64,000 bases of DNA from Erythrobacter sp. (GTDB lineage: Bacteria; Pseudomonadota; Alphaproteobacteria; Sphingomonadales; Sphingomonadaceae): assembly GCF_024305245.1 (NCBI RefSeq), contig NZ_JAMWYX010000001.1, positions 554,366-618,365 on the forward strand, read 5' to 3'. Numbering within the stretch: the stretch's first letter is position 1; each line of letters begins with the position of its first letter. Below are positions 16,638 through 26,136 of this stretch, one piece after another. The translations under genes and the position numbers were made by a program. Below the pieces are notes generated by a model. The model saw only the letters and a program-made list of their open reading frames with translations. It did not search any database and had not been told where the DNA came from.

Positions 16638-18215
16638 TCACGTTAGCACGCCCCGCACCAGCGACAGGCTTTCGGCGATGGAGCGGCGTCCTTGCGGAAA
16701 CAGGGCCGTGGCAAGAGTGGCTGCAAGATAGGCGAGTGCCACCGAGGCCAGAAGGTGAAGGATTTCCCGAAGCCCGCCGCCATCGGGGGCGAACCCTCCC
16801 CACCACAGGAGAGCGACGGCCGCCGCACCGCCGGCAAACAGGCATTGCAGGGCAACACGGTAGAGGTCGCCGGCCTTGACCGGTCCCTTGCGGCCGACGA
16901 AGGCATAAAGGACCGGCGCCAGAACAAGGGCATCGGTCAAAGCATAGGCCTGAGCGACCCCGACAGCGCCGCCGAGAAAAGTGATGCCGAACAGAAACGC
17001 GGCCAGCACAGTCGCGCCGTTGACGATGCCCCAAAAGGCGAATTCGTCCGATCGTTGCTGGCTCAGGAACAGCCAGCCGATGGTGGTGGTCAACGGTTGG
17101 TGTAGCCCGGCTATGGCCAGCCATTGCAGGATGACGATTGCCTCCTCCCAGCCCTCGCCCAGAAGCAGAGGAACCAGCCGCTCGGCCTCCATCAACAAGA
17201 CGACAACGCCGGGCAGCGTCACGAGCATGATCTGGCGCACTGTCCGCAGATAGGCTGCGCGGTAGCGTTCGGGCTGTTCGACAAGCTGCGAAAGGATGGG
17301 CAACAGGACGCGACCGATCGGTCGCGACACCTGCTCGAGCGGCAGGAGAAGCAGCTTGTAGGCGCGGTCGTAGGCGCCGAGCATCGCCGATCCGGCGACC
17401 CGGCCGATGATGATGTCGTCCGCGTTCCGGGCAACGAAATTGGCAAGGTTGAAGCCCGTCACGCCGGTCCCGAACCGCAACATGGCCGCCACGTCCGCGA
17501 ACGGTCCGGGACGCGATGGCACCCAGCCTGCCGCAAGCCACGATCCGATCGACACCACGAGACTGGAGACGATCACCGCCCCTACAAGCGCCCAAGGACC
17601 GGGATAGATCAGTGCGAGGCCGAGCGCCACGGCGAGGCTTATGGCCGCGGCCGAGGTTTCAATCGCTGCGATTGCGGCAAAGCGCAGGCCGCGATTGAGA
17701 ACGGAGAGGTGCTGCGTGGCGACGCCGGACAGAAGAACCGAGGCGGACAAGGCGACGACGAGTGGTGCGACGTCGGGCTCGCCGAAAAACTCGGCGATGA
17801 GCGGCGCCAGCAACACAAGGAGAACCGCGAGCAACGTGGCGATGGCCATGTTGCACCAGAACAGGGTGCTGGCCTGGCTCTGGCGAATGGTCTTGGCGGT
17901 GATCAGCGCCTGGCCGATGCCGAGATCCCCCACAAGTGTGGCGAGGGCGACGACCGGCGTGACCATGGCGAACAACCCGAAGTGCTCGGGTTCGAGCAGG
18001 CGGGCCAGCAGGACCACCGAGACTATCTGAAAAACGAGCCTGACCGCCTGTGTGCCGCCGAGGATCAGCGTGCCCGAAACCCCTTTGGCCCGCAGGTCTT
18101 CGCCAGGCGGGAAAAGCAAGGGGTCGGAAGCTGACAGAGCATGGACCTTTCGACAACCGCTCAGTGGTATGATTGCGGACAGGCCTGCAGCCCTAGCGCG
18201 CAAAGCCGTGCTCAC
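16638..18215 (-). CDS. Polysaccharide flippase of the MOP/Wzx type
   Basis: Integral membrane protein with about 12-14 hydrophobic helices that would flip lipid-linked oligosaccharide across the inner membrane. It shows the PST-family N-terminal layout, VVLLARLLEPEHFGLFAMV, and NADDIIIGRVAGSAMLGAYD in the middle, typical of RfbX/WzxC-like exporters. The start is unsettled: no ATG lies before the first helix; GTG at 18215 (525 residues) is used here, and TTG at 18119 is an alternative that begins closer to the conserved region. First gene of a minus-strand run with the PRT-HAD fusion and possibly the GMC pair. Confidence 0.87.
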   Translation of the reverse strand: MSTALRARAAGLSAIIPLSGCRKVHALSASDPLLFPPGEDLRAKGVSGTLILGGTQAVRLVFQIVSVVLLARLLEPEHFGLFAMVTPVVALATLVGDLGIGQALITAKTIRQSQASTLFWCNMAIATLLAVLLVLLAPLIAEFFGEPDVAPLVVALSASVLLSGVATQHLSVLNRGLRFAAIAAIETSAAAISLAVALGLALIYPGPWALVGAVIVSSLVVSIGSWLAAGWVPSRPGPFADVAAMLRFGTGVTGFNLANFVARNADDIIIGRVAGSAMLGAYDRAYKLLLLPLEQVSRPIGRVLLPILSQLVEQPERYRAAYLRTVRQIMLVTLPGVVVLLMEAERLVPLLLGEGWEEAIVILQWLAIAGLHQPLTTTIGWLFLSQQRSDEFAFWGIVNGATVLAAFLFGITFLGGAVGVAQAYALTDALVLAPVLYAFVGRKGPVKAGDLYRVALQCLFAGGAAAVALLWWGGFAPDGGGLREILHLLASVALAYLAATLATALFPQGRRSIAESLSLVRGVLT

Positions 18216-18453
18216 CCACGCCCCGCCTCGCGTCCGTGTACTGGGCGAACCGTATTGGCATTGCAAGCCAGGCGCCTCGCGGCCCGCCCCTTCTGGAAGG
18301 CTAACCGTCGCAGCGGGCGAGCGGGTGTTACATCGATTGCAGCCACTGGCTGAGCCCAACGAACTCGGTGCACTTGCGGGCGCACAAGTCGCGAGAGCTG
18401 CCGGAAGGTGATCACAGGTTGCTGGTCGGCCGAACGCGGGCCCGACATGTGCC

Positions 18454-18891
18454 TCACGAACCGCGCAGCCTTTCGTAGAGCCGCCTCGTCTCGAGCAAGT
18501 TTGCGATGCGCAACCCGACCTCGATAACGTCGAAGGGCTTCGAGACGAAGTCCTTGGCGCCCAATGCGAGCGCCCGGCGGCGGGCCTGGATCGTGGTGTC
18601 GGCTGTCAGCACAAGGACAGGGCGAAATTCATCCGCTGCATCATGGCGCGAGAACGCTTCGAGCAATTGGAACCCGTCGACCTCGGGCATCATCAGGTCC
18701 AGCAGGACAAGGTCGGGCTGAAGCGCGATGTAGGTCTCGAGCGCGCGCGTGCTTTCGGTCAGGCAATGCACATCGCGGTAGCCTTCGCGCTCGAGGATGT
18801 TGGCGAGCAGGCGCACGTTCGCTTCTTCGTCATCGATCGCGAGGATGCGGCAGGCGAGGATTTCCTCGCTGTCGATCAATTGGACGGCCAT
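18454..18891 (-). CDS. Single-domain response regulator
   Basis: A CheY-like receiver of 145 residues with an acidic pair in AIDDEE (Asp20, Asp21), the phosphoacceptor Asp65 in LLDLMMPEVDG, Thr in LTAD and Lys in SKPFD. There is no output domain. It starts four bases after the stop of the upstream CHASE3-PAS kinase, which is its probable phosphodonor. Confidence 0.92.
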   Translation of the reverse strand: MAVQLIDSEEILACRILAIDDEEANVRLLANILEREGYRDVHCLTESTRALETYIALQPDLVLLDLMMPEVDGFQLLEAFSRHDAADEFRPVLVLTADTTIQARRRALALGAKDFVSKPFDVIEVGLRIANLLETRRLYERLRGS

Positions 18892-18895
18892 CGCG

Positions 18896-20848
18896 TCATC
18901 CTTCCTGCGCTTGCGTGACGGCCTCGTTCCTCACCGCCTCGCCGCCGAGCCGGAACCAGAAACGCGCGCCCGGTTGGCCAGCCGTGTAACCGATTTCGCC
19001 GCCCATCGACTGCACAAGGGTTTTGGACAGCGCGAGGCCAAGTCCGGTCCCCTCCGTCTTGGTCCTTTGGTTCTGCCCCAGGCGGTCGAAGGCGGTGAAC
19101 AGCCGATTGACCTTGCCGGGATCGATGCCTGGCCCATCATCCTCGACGAAGAAGGTGACGCCGCCGCCGTCTGGCGCGGCCTGGGCTCCGAGCCGGACGA
19201 AGGCTCCGCCCGTGTTGTATTTGGCGGCGTTGCCGACAAGGTTGAGGATCACCTGCGTCAAGCGCCGGCGGTCGGCATGTACGCTCGGCGATCCGGCGGG
19301 CAGAGTCAGGTCGAACCGCAGGCCGGCGCTCGCCACGATCGGTTCGGCAAGGTCGCGTGCTTCGCGCAACAGAGCCGCTACGTCGATGCTCTCGGGCTCG
19401 ATCTCCGCCCCGCCCGCCTCGATGCTCGAAATGTCGAGCAGGTCGTTGATCAGGGCCAGCAAGTGGCGGCCCGCGCGGGTGATCCTCTCGACCGCCTCCT
19501 GGTGCCGTCCGCTCAGGGTCTCGGCGTCGATCTCGAGCAATTGGCCGAAGCCGAGAATGGCGTTGAGCGGCGTGCGCAATTCATGGCTGGTGCGCGACAG
19601 AAATTCGCTTTTGGCGAGGCTGGCCGCCACCGCCTCCTCGCGCGCGAGTTGCAGGGCCTCCTCGCTGCGGCGACGCTCGGTCATGTCGCGGGTGACCTTG
19701 GCAAAGCCTTGCAACGCGCCGTTTTCGTCGCGCAGGGCGGTGATCACGACATTGGCCCAGAAGCGCGTGCCGTCCTTGCGCACCCGCCAGCCCTCATCCT
19801 CGGCCGAGCCGTTCGCACGTGCCCGTTCCAGCATCTGGGCAGGAAGAAAATCGCGGGTCTCGTCAGGGTAGAAGCGGCTGAAATGCTTGCCGAGGACCTC
19901 GTCCGTCTGCCAACCCTTGATGCGTTCAGCACCGAGGTTCCAGCTGGTAACGATCCCCTGCCGGTCGAGCGTGAAGATGCCGTAGTCCCGCACCCGCTCG
20001 ATAACGAGCCGGAACCGTTCCTCGCTGGTGCGCAGGTCATCCTCGCGCTCGCGAAGCAGGGCGCTGGCACGGCCCAGCTTGACCGTCAGCCGCCCGATTT
20101 CGTCCGCCTCCTGGGGCAGGTCCACCAGTCGCTCGCCGCGGGCGAGCAGTTCTGCATTATGCTCAAGCTTGCTGACCCGCCGCACGATACCGGTGGAGAA
20201 GAGATAAACCGCCGCGAGGCTGCCGAGCAGGCCGACCAGCCCGCTAACAGCCGTCAGCGTGAGGAAGCGGCGGCGCACCTCGTCGACAAGCGCGCGGCGT
20301 TCATCCAGCACCACCGCCTCGCGCCGCTGGATTTTCTCGATCTCGCTCCGCACGGTATCGAGCGTCAGCTCGTTGGCCATCAGCGCCCGCTCGATCGCTT
20401 CAGACGAAGCCGCCTCTTCGCTCCGGGCAAGTTCGACCGTAGCCCGGAGGCTCGCACGCTTTTCCTCGGTGACCTGTAGCAAGTCGACGAAATAGCGGCT
20501 CACCACCGGATCCTCGATTGCAATATCGAGCCGCTGCAAGGTCGCGGGAAGCTCGATCTCGGCGGCGCGGTAGGGCACGAGAAAGCGGTCCTCGCGGGTC
20601 AGGGCATAGCCCCGTACGCCGGTCGCCGCCTCGGCCAGCAGCGCATGGACCTGGTAGATGTCGCGCTGGATCGCGAAGGCGCGGCGCACGTCGTCTTCGG
20701 CGCGTGTCTCTGCGCTACTGGCCAGGTAGAGCGAGACCAGTGAACCGAGCAGGATGGTAAGCGGCATCGCCACCACCACCAACCCCTTGAAGGCGAGCGG
20801 CCGATCGGTCCAGATCCGCATCAGCAAGGCGGAACGGCGGGCGCTCAT
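18896..20848 (-). CDS. CHASE3-PAS hybrid-free sensor histidine kinase
   Basis: A 650-residue membrane kinase: TM1 at about 21-43, a periplasmic CHASE3-like region (VHALLAEAATGVRGYALTRE) to about 195, TM2 at about 196-218, a HAMP-like linker, one PAS domain at about 275-395, HisKA with phosphoacceptor His422 in SHELRTPLNAILGF, and HATPase_c with DDGPGID and GTGLGLALSKTLV. It senses an envelope or redox cue that cannot be named. The start at 20848 overlaps the NarL-type regulator's stop (ATGA), so the genes are translationally coupled. Upstream in-frame codons to 21160 belong to the regulator gene in another frame. Confidence 0.93.
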   Translation of the reverse strand: MSARRSALLMRIWTDRPLAFKGLVVVAMPLTILLGSLVSLYLASSAETRAEDDVRRAFAIQRDIYQVHALLAEAATGVRGYALTREDRFLVPYRAAEIELPATLQRLDIAIEDPVVSRYFVDLLQVTEEKRASLRATVELARSEEAASSEAIERALMANELTLDTVRSEIEKIQRREAVVLDERRALVDEVRRRFLTLTAVSGLVGLLGSLAAVYLFSTGIVRRVSKLEHNAELLARGERLVDLPQEADEIGRLTVKLGRASALLREREDDLRTSEERFRLVIERVRDYGIFTLDRQGIVTSWNLGAERIKGWQTDEVLGKHFSRFYPDETRDFLPAQMLERARANGSAEDEGWRVRKDGTRFWANVVITALRDENGALQGFAKVTRDMTERRRSEEALQLAREEAVAASLAKSEFLSRTSHELRTPLNAILGFGQLLEIDAETLSGRHQEAVERITRAGRHLLALINDLLDISSIEAGGAEIEPESIDVAALLREARDLAEPIVASAGLRFDLTLPAGSPSVHADRRRLTQVILNLVGNAAKYNTGGAFVRLGAQAAPDGGGVTFFVEDDGPGIDPGKVNRLFTAFDRLGQNQRTKTEGTGLGLALSKTLVQSMGGEIGYTAGQPGARFWFRLGGEAVRNEAVTQAQEG

Positions 20849-21501
20849 CGCACGGCCCCTCCCGCCTGCATTGTTACCGCCAGTACGGCCGCCTGCGTTC
20901 GGTCCGCGACGCCGAGCTTGCCGATCAACCGCTCGACATGGACCTTCACAGTCGCCGGACTGATGCCGAGTTCGCGTGCAATTTCCTTGTTGGTGAGGCC
21001 CTCCGCAACCAGCGCGACCACTTGCTGTTCGCGCTCTGTAAGAACCTGCGCGAGGCTGGACGGTGACGGCGCGGCCAGCACAGGTGCCCGCAAGGCCGCA
21101 GTGACAAGCTCGAGCGGTAGGGCCGACTGTCCGGCGAGGACCTGCTCGATCGCGGCGCACAGGTCGCCGATTGCCGTGTCCTTGAGCACATAACCTGCCG
21201 CCCCTGCGCCAAGCGCTTCGCGAACATAGCCGGGCATGTCATGCAGCGTCAGCATCAGCACCCGGATCGGCAGGCGGAGCGCGGCGATGCGCCTTGTTGC
21301 CTCCAGACCATCGATCCCGGCGCCAAGGCGCACGTCCATCAACACCACGTCCGGCACCAGTTCACGCGCGTGTTCGACCGCCTGTTCGCCGGTGTCGGCA
21401 AGCCCGACGACGTCGTATCCCTTTCCGGTCAACACCGCGGCAAGGCCCTCGCGCGCGAGTTGGTGATCGTCGACGATGAGTATCCGAGCGCTGCTCATCA
21501 T
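20845..21501 (-). CDS. NarL/FixJ-family response regulator
   Basis: 218 residues: receiver domain with Asp11-Asp12 and phosphoacceptor Asp56 in VLMDVRLG, then a LuxR-type HTH at about 150-210 (LTEREQQVVALVAEGLTNKE, then IARELGISPATVKVHVERL). It should bind DNA when phosphorylated by the HisKA_3 kinase encoded just upstream, whose stop overlaps its ATG. Either of two adjacent ATGs (21501, 21498) may start it. Confidence 0.94.
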   Translation of the reverse strand: MMSSARILIVDDHQLAREGLAAVLTGKGYDVVGLADTGEQAVEHARELVPDVVLMDVRLGAGIDGLEATRRIAALRLPIRVLMLTLHDMPGYVREALGAGAAGYVLKDTAIGDLCAAIEQVLAGQSALPLELVTAALRAPVLAAPSPSSLAQVLTEREQQVVALVAEGLTNKEIARELGISPATVKVHVERLIGKLGVADRTQAAVLAVTMQAGGAVR

Positions 21502-22586
21502 AGACTCCCGCGCGGCAGCCGCGCTTCGACCGTGACCCCCCGCCCCGGCTTGCCGGACCATTCGAGTGTGCCTCCGAGCGCGCTCATACGTTCGTTCATG
21601 ACGTCGATTCCGACCCGGTGGCCAGTCGCGCCGTCCTGCCCGCGCACCGGGACAGCGGGGCCGCGTCCTTCGTCGATGATCCTGAGGACAACGGGATCGT
21701 AATCCAGCCGCGCCTCGACGCTGACCGCGCAAGGGCCGCCGGCATGCTTGTGGATGTTCGCAATCGCCTCTTGCGCAACCCGGAACAGCGCAGTCTCGAT
21801 CAGCGGAGCGAGCCTTGCGTTTTTTCCTTCGAGCACCATCCGCACAGCAAAGCCTTCGGCTGCGAGCCCTTCTCCCAATGATTGCAGCGCAGCCAGCAGG
21901 CCGAGGTCGTCGAGGAGGGTCGGGCGCAAGCCGGCGATCACACGGCGCAGTTCGGACACCAGGCCGCGCGCGACCTGCTTGGGTGCGGGGCCGGCAGCCG
22001 CAGCACCGGCACTTTCCGCACCCTCCAGCAGGCGGACAAGCGCGGTTGCCGTCTGCGCAACGCCGTCGTGCAGTTCATGACTGACCCGCCGGCGTTCCTC
22101 CTCCTGCGCGGTGAAGACCTTCTCCAGCATCAGCGCGAGCCGCTTCTCGCGCTCCTGCAGCGCAGCGAGCAGCTCGCTGCGTTCGCGCTCGCGCGCAATC
22201 CGGTCGATGGTCGTGCCCATCAGTTCGAGATGCATCCGAAAAGCTTCGCGATCCTCGACATCCGGGACCGCATCAATCTCTTCAAGATCGGGGATGACAA
22301 GCCGCGCCACCACCGCACCGCCCGCTCCTGGTGCCCTTATCGCGATGCCTCGCGCGCCATCGGCACGAGCGATCTCGGCGGACTGGCGGCCGGCGAAGAA
22401 CGCGAGGCGTTCCGCGCACGTCTGCAGCACTTGGTCCAACGTACCGTCATCGGCCCTCGCCAATTCGCGCCCCGATATCGACAGCAACCGCAAACGTGCC
22501 GCGCGCGCCTCTGAAGCGCGGTAGAGCTCGCGCAATTCGGCAACCGTCTCGGCATCGGATGAAAGGGCGTAAGGGCGCGTCACCAT
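21498..22586 (-). CDS. NarX-type cytoplasmic histidine kinase (HisKA_3)
   Basis: A 362-residue kinase without a membrane segment. An N-terminal GAF-like region (about 30-125) precedes a coiled coil, the HisKA_3 H-box with His170 in RRRVSHELHDGVAQ, and a HATPase_c domain (QEAIANIHKHAG, IIDEGRGPA). Start at 22586; upstream codons in frame to 22862 have no coding character. This is the first gene of a four-gene signalling operon (kinase, NarL-type regulator, CHASE3-PAS kinase, receiver) joined by overlapping starts and stops. Confidence 0.92.
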   Translation of the reverse strand: MVTRPYALSSDAETVAELRELYRASEARAARLRLLSISGRELARADDGTLDQVLQTCAERLAFFAGRQSAEIARADGARGIAIRAPGAGGAVVARLVIPDLEEIDAVPDVEDREAFRMHLELMGTTIDRIARERERSELLAALQEREKRLALMLEKVFTAQEEERRRVSHELHDGVAQTATALVRLLEGAESAGAAAAGPAPKQVARGLVSELRRVIAGLRPTLLDDLGLLAALQSLGEGLAAEGFAVRMVLEGKNARLAPLIETALFRVAQEAIANIHKHAGGPCAVSVEARLDYDPVVLRIIDEGRGPAVPVRGQDGATGHRVGIDVMNERMSALGGTLEWSGKPGRGVTVEARLPRGSL

Positions 22587-22777
22587 GCTCTCCAGCTTAG
22601 AGCCTTGAAGCAAAAGCGCATAGGCCACCCGGCCTAGGCCGCAAGGGGAGCCGAATGGCCGATTTTCCGGAGAGCGCGAAACAGTATCTCTTTTCCACGT
22701 GCTGCGACCGAGCCCCTGACGACAGGTGGTGATGCTGCGACGCGCGTTCGGACCACGTGCTAATGGAGACACCTGCC

Positions 22778-23380
22778 ATGACCAAGACCTCCCTCGCCAT
22801 CGCCGCTGCGGGCATCGCTCTCGCCGTGGGCACGCCCACCTATGCCCAGGCCATGACCGCACCCATCGGCGCGGGCACCAATATGCAGCCTACCGAAGCC
22901 CAGCTCGAATGCATCACCGAAAAGGAGGTGATCGCGCGGCAGGGCGAATGGGGTGACGGCATCGTGCGGATCGGCAAGGTCTTCCGCGATGGCGGCGACT
23001 ACCGCGAGGCAGCTGCAGACCACATCGACGAGTTCTATGCCTATGATCTCAGCCTCGTGCTGTTCAAGCCGACGCTTGCCGCGGTCGAACAGTTCCGCTC
23101 AGGCTTCGATGGGGCGCTCTCCTATTTCGTGGGCGGCAACGAATCCTTTCCCGAAGACAAGGGCTTCGCGATCAAGCCATGGACCAAGGTCCGCTGGCAG
23201 AACGCCGGGATCATGAACAATGTCTGTCACATGGCCGTGGCGATGGGGAACTACTACTTCACCCCGGCCGATGGAGGCGCAGAGACCAAGGTCGAATACA
23301 CGATCGGGTACATCCGCGACGCGCAAGGCAAGCTGAAGATGGCCGTCCACAGTTCGACCATTCCCTATAGCGGCGGTTGA
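22778..23380 (+). CDS. Secreted SnoaL-like/CaMKII-association-fold protein
   Basis: 200 residues with a Sec signal (about 1-25, TKTSLAIAAAGIALAVG ending at YAQA) followed by a compact alpha+beta domain. The C-terminal half (MAVAMGNYYFTPADGG, VEYTIGYIRDAQGKLKM) resembles the CaMKII-association/SnoaL-like fold, in which a deep pocket binds a small ligand. The precise activity is unknown. GGAG sits ten bases before the ATG. It is divergent from the kinase operon, so both may share a regulatory region, and is followed by a DUF2490 gene. Confidence 0.7.
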   Translation: MTKTSLAIAAAGIALAVGTPTYAQAMTAPIGAGTNMQPTEAQLECITEKEVIARQGEWGDGIVRIGKVFRDGGDYREAAADHIDEFYAYDLSLVLFKPTLAAVEQFRSGFDGALSYFVGGNESFPEDKGFAIKPWTKVRWQNAGIMNNVCHMAVAMGNYYFTPADGGAETKVEYTIGYIRDAQGKLKMAVHSSTIPYSGG

Positions 23381-23481
23381 TCCGCCCAGGCCCGCTGCGC
23401 CGCTTCCGGCTGGATCGGCGCAGCGGAGACCATGACTTTGCTTCCGCCCTCGTTCCGCCCCCCTAACCGAGTATCCATCCC

Positions 23482-24165
23482 ATGGCGAATAACGCGCCTC
23501 TCAAGATCGCTCTGGGCGCGAGCGCGCTCGCGTTGACGGCCTCCCCCGCCGCTGCAACCGAGGACGACTTGAACGTTTGGGCCGGTCAGTTCGTCGTGGC
23601 CGACGTGGACGAGGATGGCGACTGGTTCGTGCGCGGGGAGGCGCAGGAACGGTTCACGAATGATGCCGACCGGCTCGGCCAGCTGCTGCTGCGCATGCTG
23701 GTCGGCTATCGCCTTAACAAGGACGTGAGCATCGGCGGCGGCTATGCCTATATCCTCACCGACCCCGTCGGCCCCGTCAAACTGAACGAACACCGCTACT
23801 ATCAGGAACTGAATGTCAGGCTCTTCGACCGGGACGGCATTACCCTCGACAGCCGCACCCGCCTCGAGCAGCGCACCTTCGAAGAGGGTGAAAGCACCTC
23901 GTGGCGGTTCCGCAATTTCGTCCAGCTGCGCGTTCCGGTCAGCGAGAACAACAAGCTGGTCGCCTATACCGAGCCCTTCATCGAGCTGAACGAAACCGAT
24001 TTCCAGCGCGGCGGCCTCAGCGTGTGGCGCAATTTCGCCGGGGTCTCGATCCCGATTGCGGAAAGGATCGAGGTGGTGCCGGGCTACCTCAACCAGACGG
24101 TATTCCGCGAAGGCGAAAACCGCATGGACCACGTGGCAAACGTGAACCTGTTCATGTCTTTCTGA
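23482..24165 (+). CDS. DUF2490 outer-membrane beta-barrel protein
   Basis: 227 residues with a signal peptide (about 1-25, ending SPAAA) and alternating-hydrophobicity strands throughout, ending in Phe (NLFMSF), as expected of an outer-membrane barrel. The pattern LNVWAGQF... WRFRNFVQLRVPV matches the DUF2490 family. Function unknown. Confidence 0.82.
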   Translation: MANNAPLKIALGASALALTASPAAATEDDLNVWAGQFVVADVDEDGDWFVRGEAQERFTNDADRLGQLLLRMLVGYRLNKDVSIGGGYAYILTDPVGPVKLNEHRYYQELNVRLFDRDGITLDSRTRLEQRTFEEGESTSWRFRNFVQLRVPVSENNKLVAYTEPFIELNETDFQRGGLSVWRNFAGVSIPIAERIEVVPGYLNQTVFREGENRMDHVANVNLFMSF

Positions 24166-24198
24166 TCAGGCGTACGCCGCCATGCTTGAACCACAATC

Positions 24199-25797
24199 CT
24201 AGCTTGAAAGCCGGGCAACAAGCGCTTCGGCAACCGGGTCGCGGGGACGCACTTTCAGCGTGGCGTGGGCTTCGCGCAAAGCCCCTTCTTCGTCGCCGGT
24301 GGCAAGAAGCGCCTGAGCGAGATCGCGGCGCACCGGATACCAGAACGCAGGCGGATCGCTGAAGCGGCTGAAATCTTCGGTTTCCTCGATCAGCGCAGCT
24401 TCCGCAAAAGAAGCCGCGGCGTCGTGATAGCGCCCTTCCATCATCGCCCGCCGCCCGACCAGCACCGCCCGCGTGATCGCCAGCATCTGATCGGCGGCGG
24501 CCAGCCGGTTTTCCTCCTCGGCGTCCGACAGTTCCATCCGCACGGGAATTGCGTCCCGTTCCGCCATCATCTTGTCGGTGTCGCCCAGAAACGCGTAGGC
24601 CTCGCCGCGCGCATAGTGCCATGCCGCCTTGAGATAGGGCAGCTTCGGCTCCTCCAGTTCGAGCACGTCCATAGGGCTATCGAACCGCGCAACCGCGAAA
24701 TAGGCCGACGACAGCAGCAACTGGCCGAAAAAGCCGCCTTCCTCCTGCGCCTGCGCGCGGGCGACCAGCGGGCGGGCGAGCATCAGGGCAGTGCGGGAAT
24801 CATCCGCCATCATCGCCCCGCCCAGCCCGAAAATCACATTGTGGGTGTGATAGGGGATGTTCCAGACCTGCATCGGATCGTCATCGCCCATCATCATTGC
24901 CTGATGTTCACCGATCTGCACCGCGATGCGGTTGGCCTCGGCGGCCTCGGCATAGCGCCCGACCCAGTAATAGGTGTGCGACGGCATATGGACGAGGTGG
25001 CTGGCATCCAGCTTCATCGCTGCCAGCCGGTCGGCCTGGCTCTCGGCCAGGCTCGGCTCGCCGTAAATCTCGGTAGCGTGGATGTAGAAATGGATCGCGC
25101 CGGTGTGATCGGGATTGCGCGCCAGCACCGGCTCCAGGAAATCCATCGCGACGCGCATCGATTCCTTGCCATAATCGGACGTCATTTGCGCATCGGCGGC
25201 CAGCGTCTGCATTGTGGCGTGTTCAGGATGAGCCGCTGCCAGACGCGCCATGGCGGCGGCATAGGCAGTGTCGCGCTCCGCCGTGTCGCCCTTTCCGCGA
25301 TAACGTTCCACCAGCGCGGCAGCGAAGCCGGTTTCCAGATCGGACCCGCCCGCCTTCGCCAACGCAAGCGCGCGCTTCGCCACCGCCAGCGGCTCTGCGC
25401 GTTCATCCATCTCCTGACCGTAATTCAGGGTCGGCCCCAGCGCATAGGCGTGACCGGCAAGGCACATCGCACAATCGGGGTCCAGCCGGACCGCTTCGGC
25501 CATCGCGTCGATCGCTTCCTGATGGGCAAAGGCGAACGCCAGTTCGATCCCGTTATCGAAGAAAGCCTGAGCCTCGGGAACGGTAGTTGCGATCGGAAAT
25601 CCGCCATTGCCGTAATTCGGCAGCAGTTTGGTGCCTGCCGGGTTCGGCGTGGCGGCATGATCGGAGTGGCTGCCAGCAGAGGCGGCCTCAGCCGCAGCGC
25701 TGACCGCTTGCTCGCTATGTCCGCCTTGATCGTCCTGCGCTGATACGCTTGTCGCAACCAGTGCTGCCGATGCAGCAAATGCCCATTTGAACATCAT
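24199..25797 (-). CDS. Secreted tetratricopeptide-repeat protein
   Basis: 532 residues with a Sec signal (1-21, ending SVSA) and a His-rich low-complexity stretch (about 22-55) before a series of helical hairpins read as TPRs, for example HQEAIDAMAEAVRLDPDCAM at about 92-111 and EEGALREAHATLKVRPRDP near the end. A conserved central block, HLVHMPSHTYYWVGRYAEAA, is typical of this family, found in many proteobacteria with unknown function. Probably periplasmic. The start is ATGATG at 25797-25792, overlapping the stop of a 37-codon ORF. Confidence 0.85.
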   Translation of the reverse strand: MMFKWAFAASAALVATSVSAQDDQGGHSEQAVSAAAEAASAGSHSDHAATPNPAGTKLLPNYGNGGFPIATTVPEAQAFFDNGIELAFAFAHQEAIDAMAEAVRLDPDCAMCLAGHAYALGPTLNYGQEMDERAEPLAVAKRALALAKAGGSDLETGFAAALVERYRGKGDTAERDTAYAAAMARLAAAHPEHATMQTLAADAQMTSDYGKESMRVAMDFLEPVLARNPDHTGAIHFYIHATEIYGEPSLAESQADRLAAMKLDASHLVHMPSHTYYWVGRYAEAAEANRIAVQIGEHQAMMMGDDDPMQVWNIPYHTHNVIFGLGGAMMADDSRTALMLARPLVARAQAQEEGGFFGQLLLSSAYFAVARFDSPMDVLELEEPKLPYLKAAWHYARGEAYAFLGDTDKMMAERDAIPVRMELSDAEEENRLAAADQMLAITRAVLVGRRAMMEGRYHDAAASFAEAALIEETEDFSRFSDPPAFWYPVRRDLAQALLATGDEEGALREAHATLKVRPRDPVAEALVARLSS

Positions 25798-25907
25798 CTA
25801 TTCCTCTGATCCTGCCTGCTCTTCGGACGCTCGGGCGCGTCAGTCTGTCCATAAACCAGCGCGGCTGTCAGCGTAGCTGCGGCCCATACGACAAGCATTT
25901 TGTTCAT
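25794..25907 (-). CDS. 37-residue hydrophobic small ORF coupled to the TPR gene
   Basis: ATG at 25907 opens 37 codons with one hydrophobic segment (KMLVVWAAATLTAALVYG, residues 3-20) then a charged tail. Its TGA overlaps the ATG of the TPR gene. It may be a small membrane protein or a leader that couples translation; no family is recognised. Confidence 0.5.
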   Translation of the reverse strand: MNKMLVVWAAATLTAALVYGQTDAPERPKSRQDQRNR

Positions 25908-26136
25908 TCGTGCCCCCAACCGCCGAGCGGAGGCCGGAGAGAAATCTTCCGGCACCTGATTGCGGCGAGAGTGGAGAACGGCTTGGGTCCGGTCAATCGA
26001 GCGATCGTCAAAAAAACGTCAATCCGCCTGTCCTTTCGGCGCGCTTCTCCCAAGAGGCCGTCCCCGACGCCCTCACCGACATCATCGACCATTTGCCAAT
26101 GACATCAGCGCGCGGGCGCGGGCCGGCCGATTGGTG

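Noticed and set aside
18896..21160. Longer version of the CHASE3-PAS kinase starting at 21160
   Set aside because: The extra N-terminus is the NarL-type regulator gene read in another frame; the ATG at 20848 begins just before the first membrane helix.
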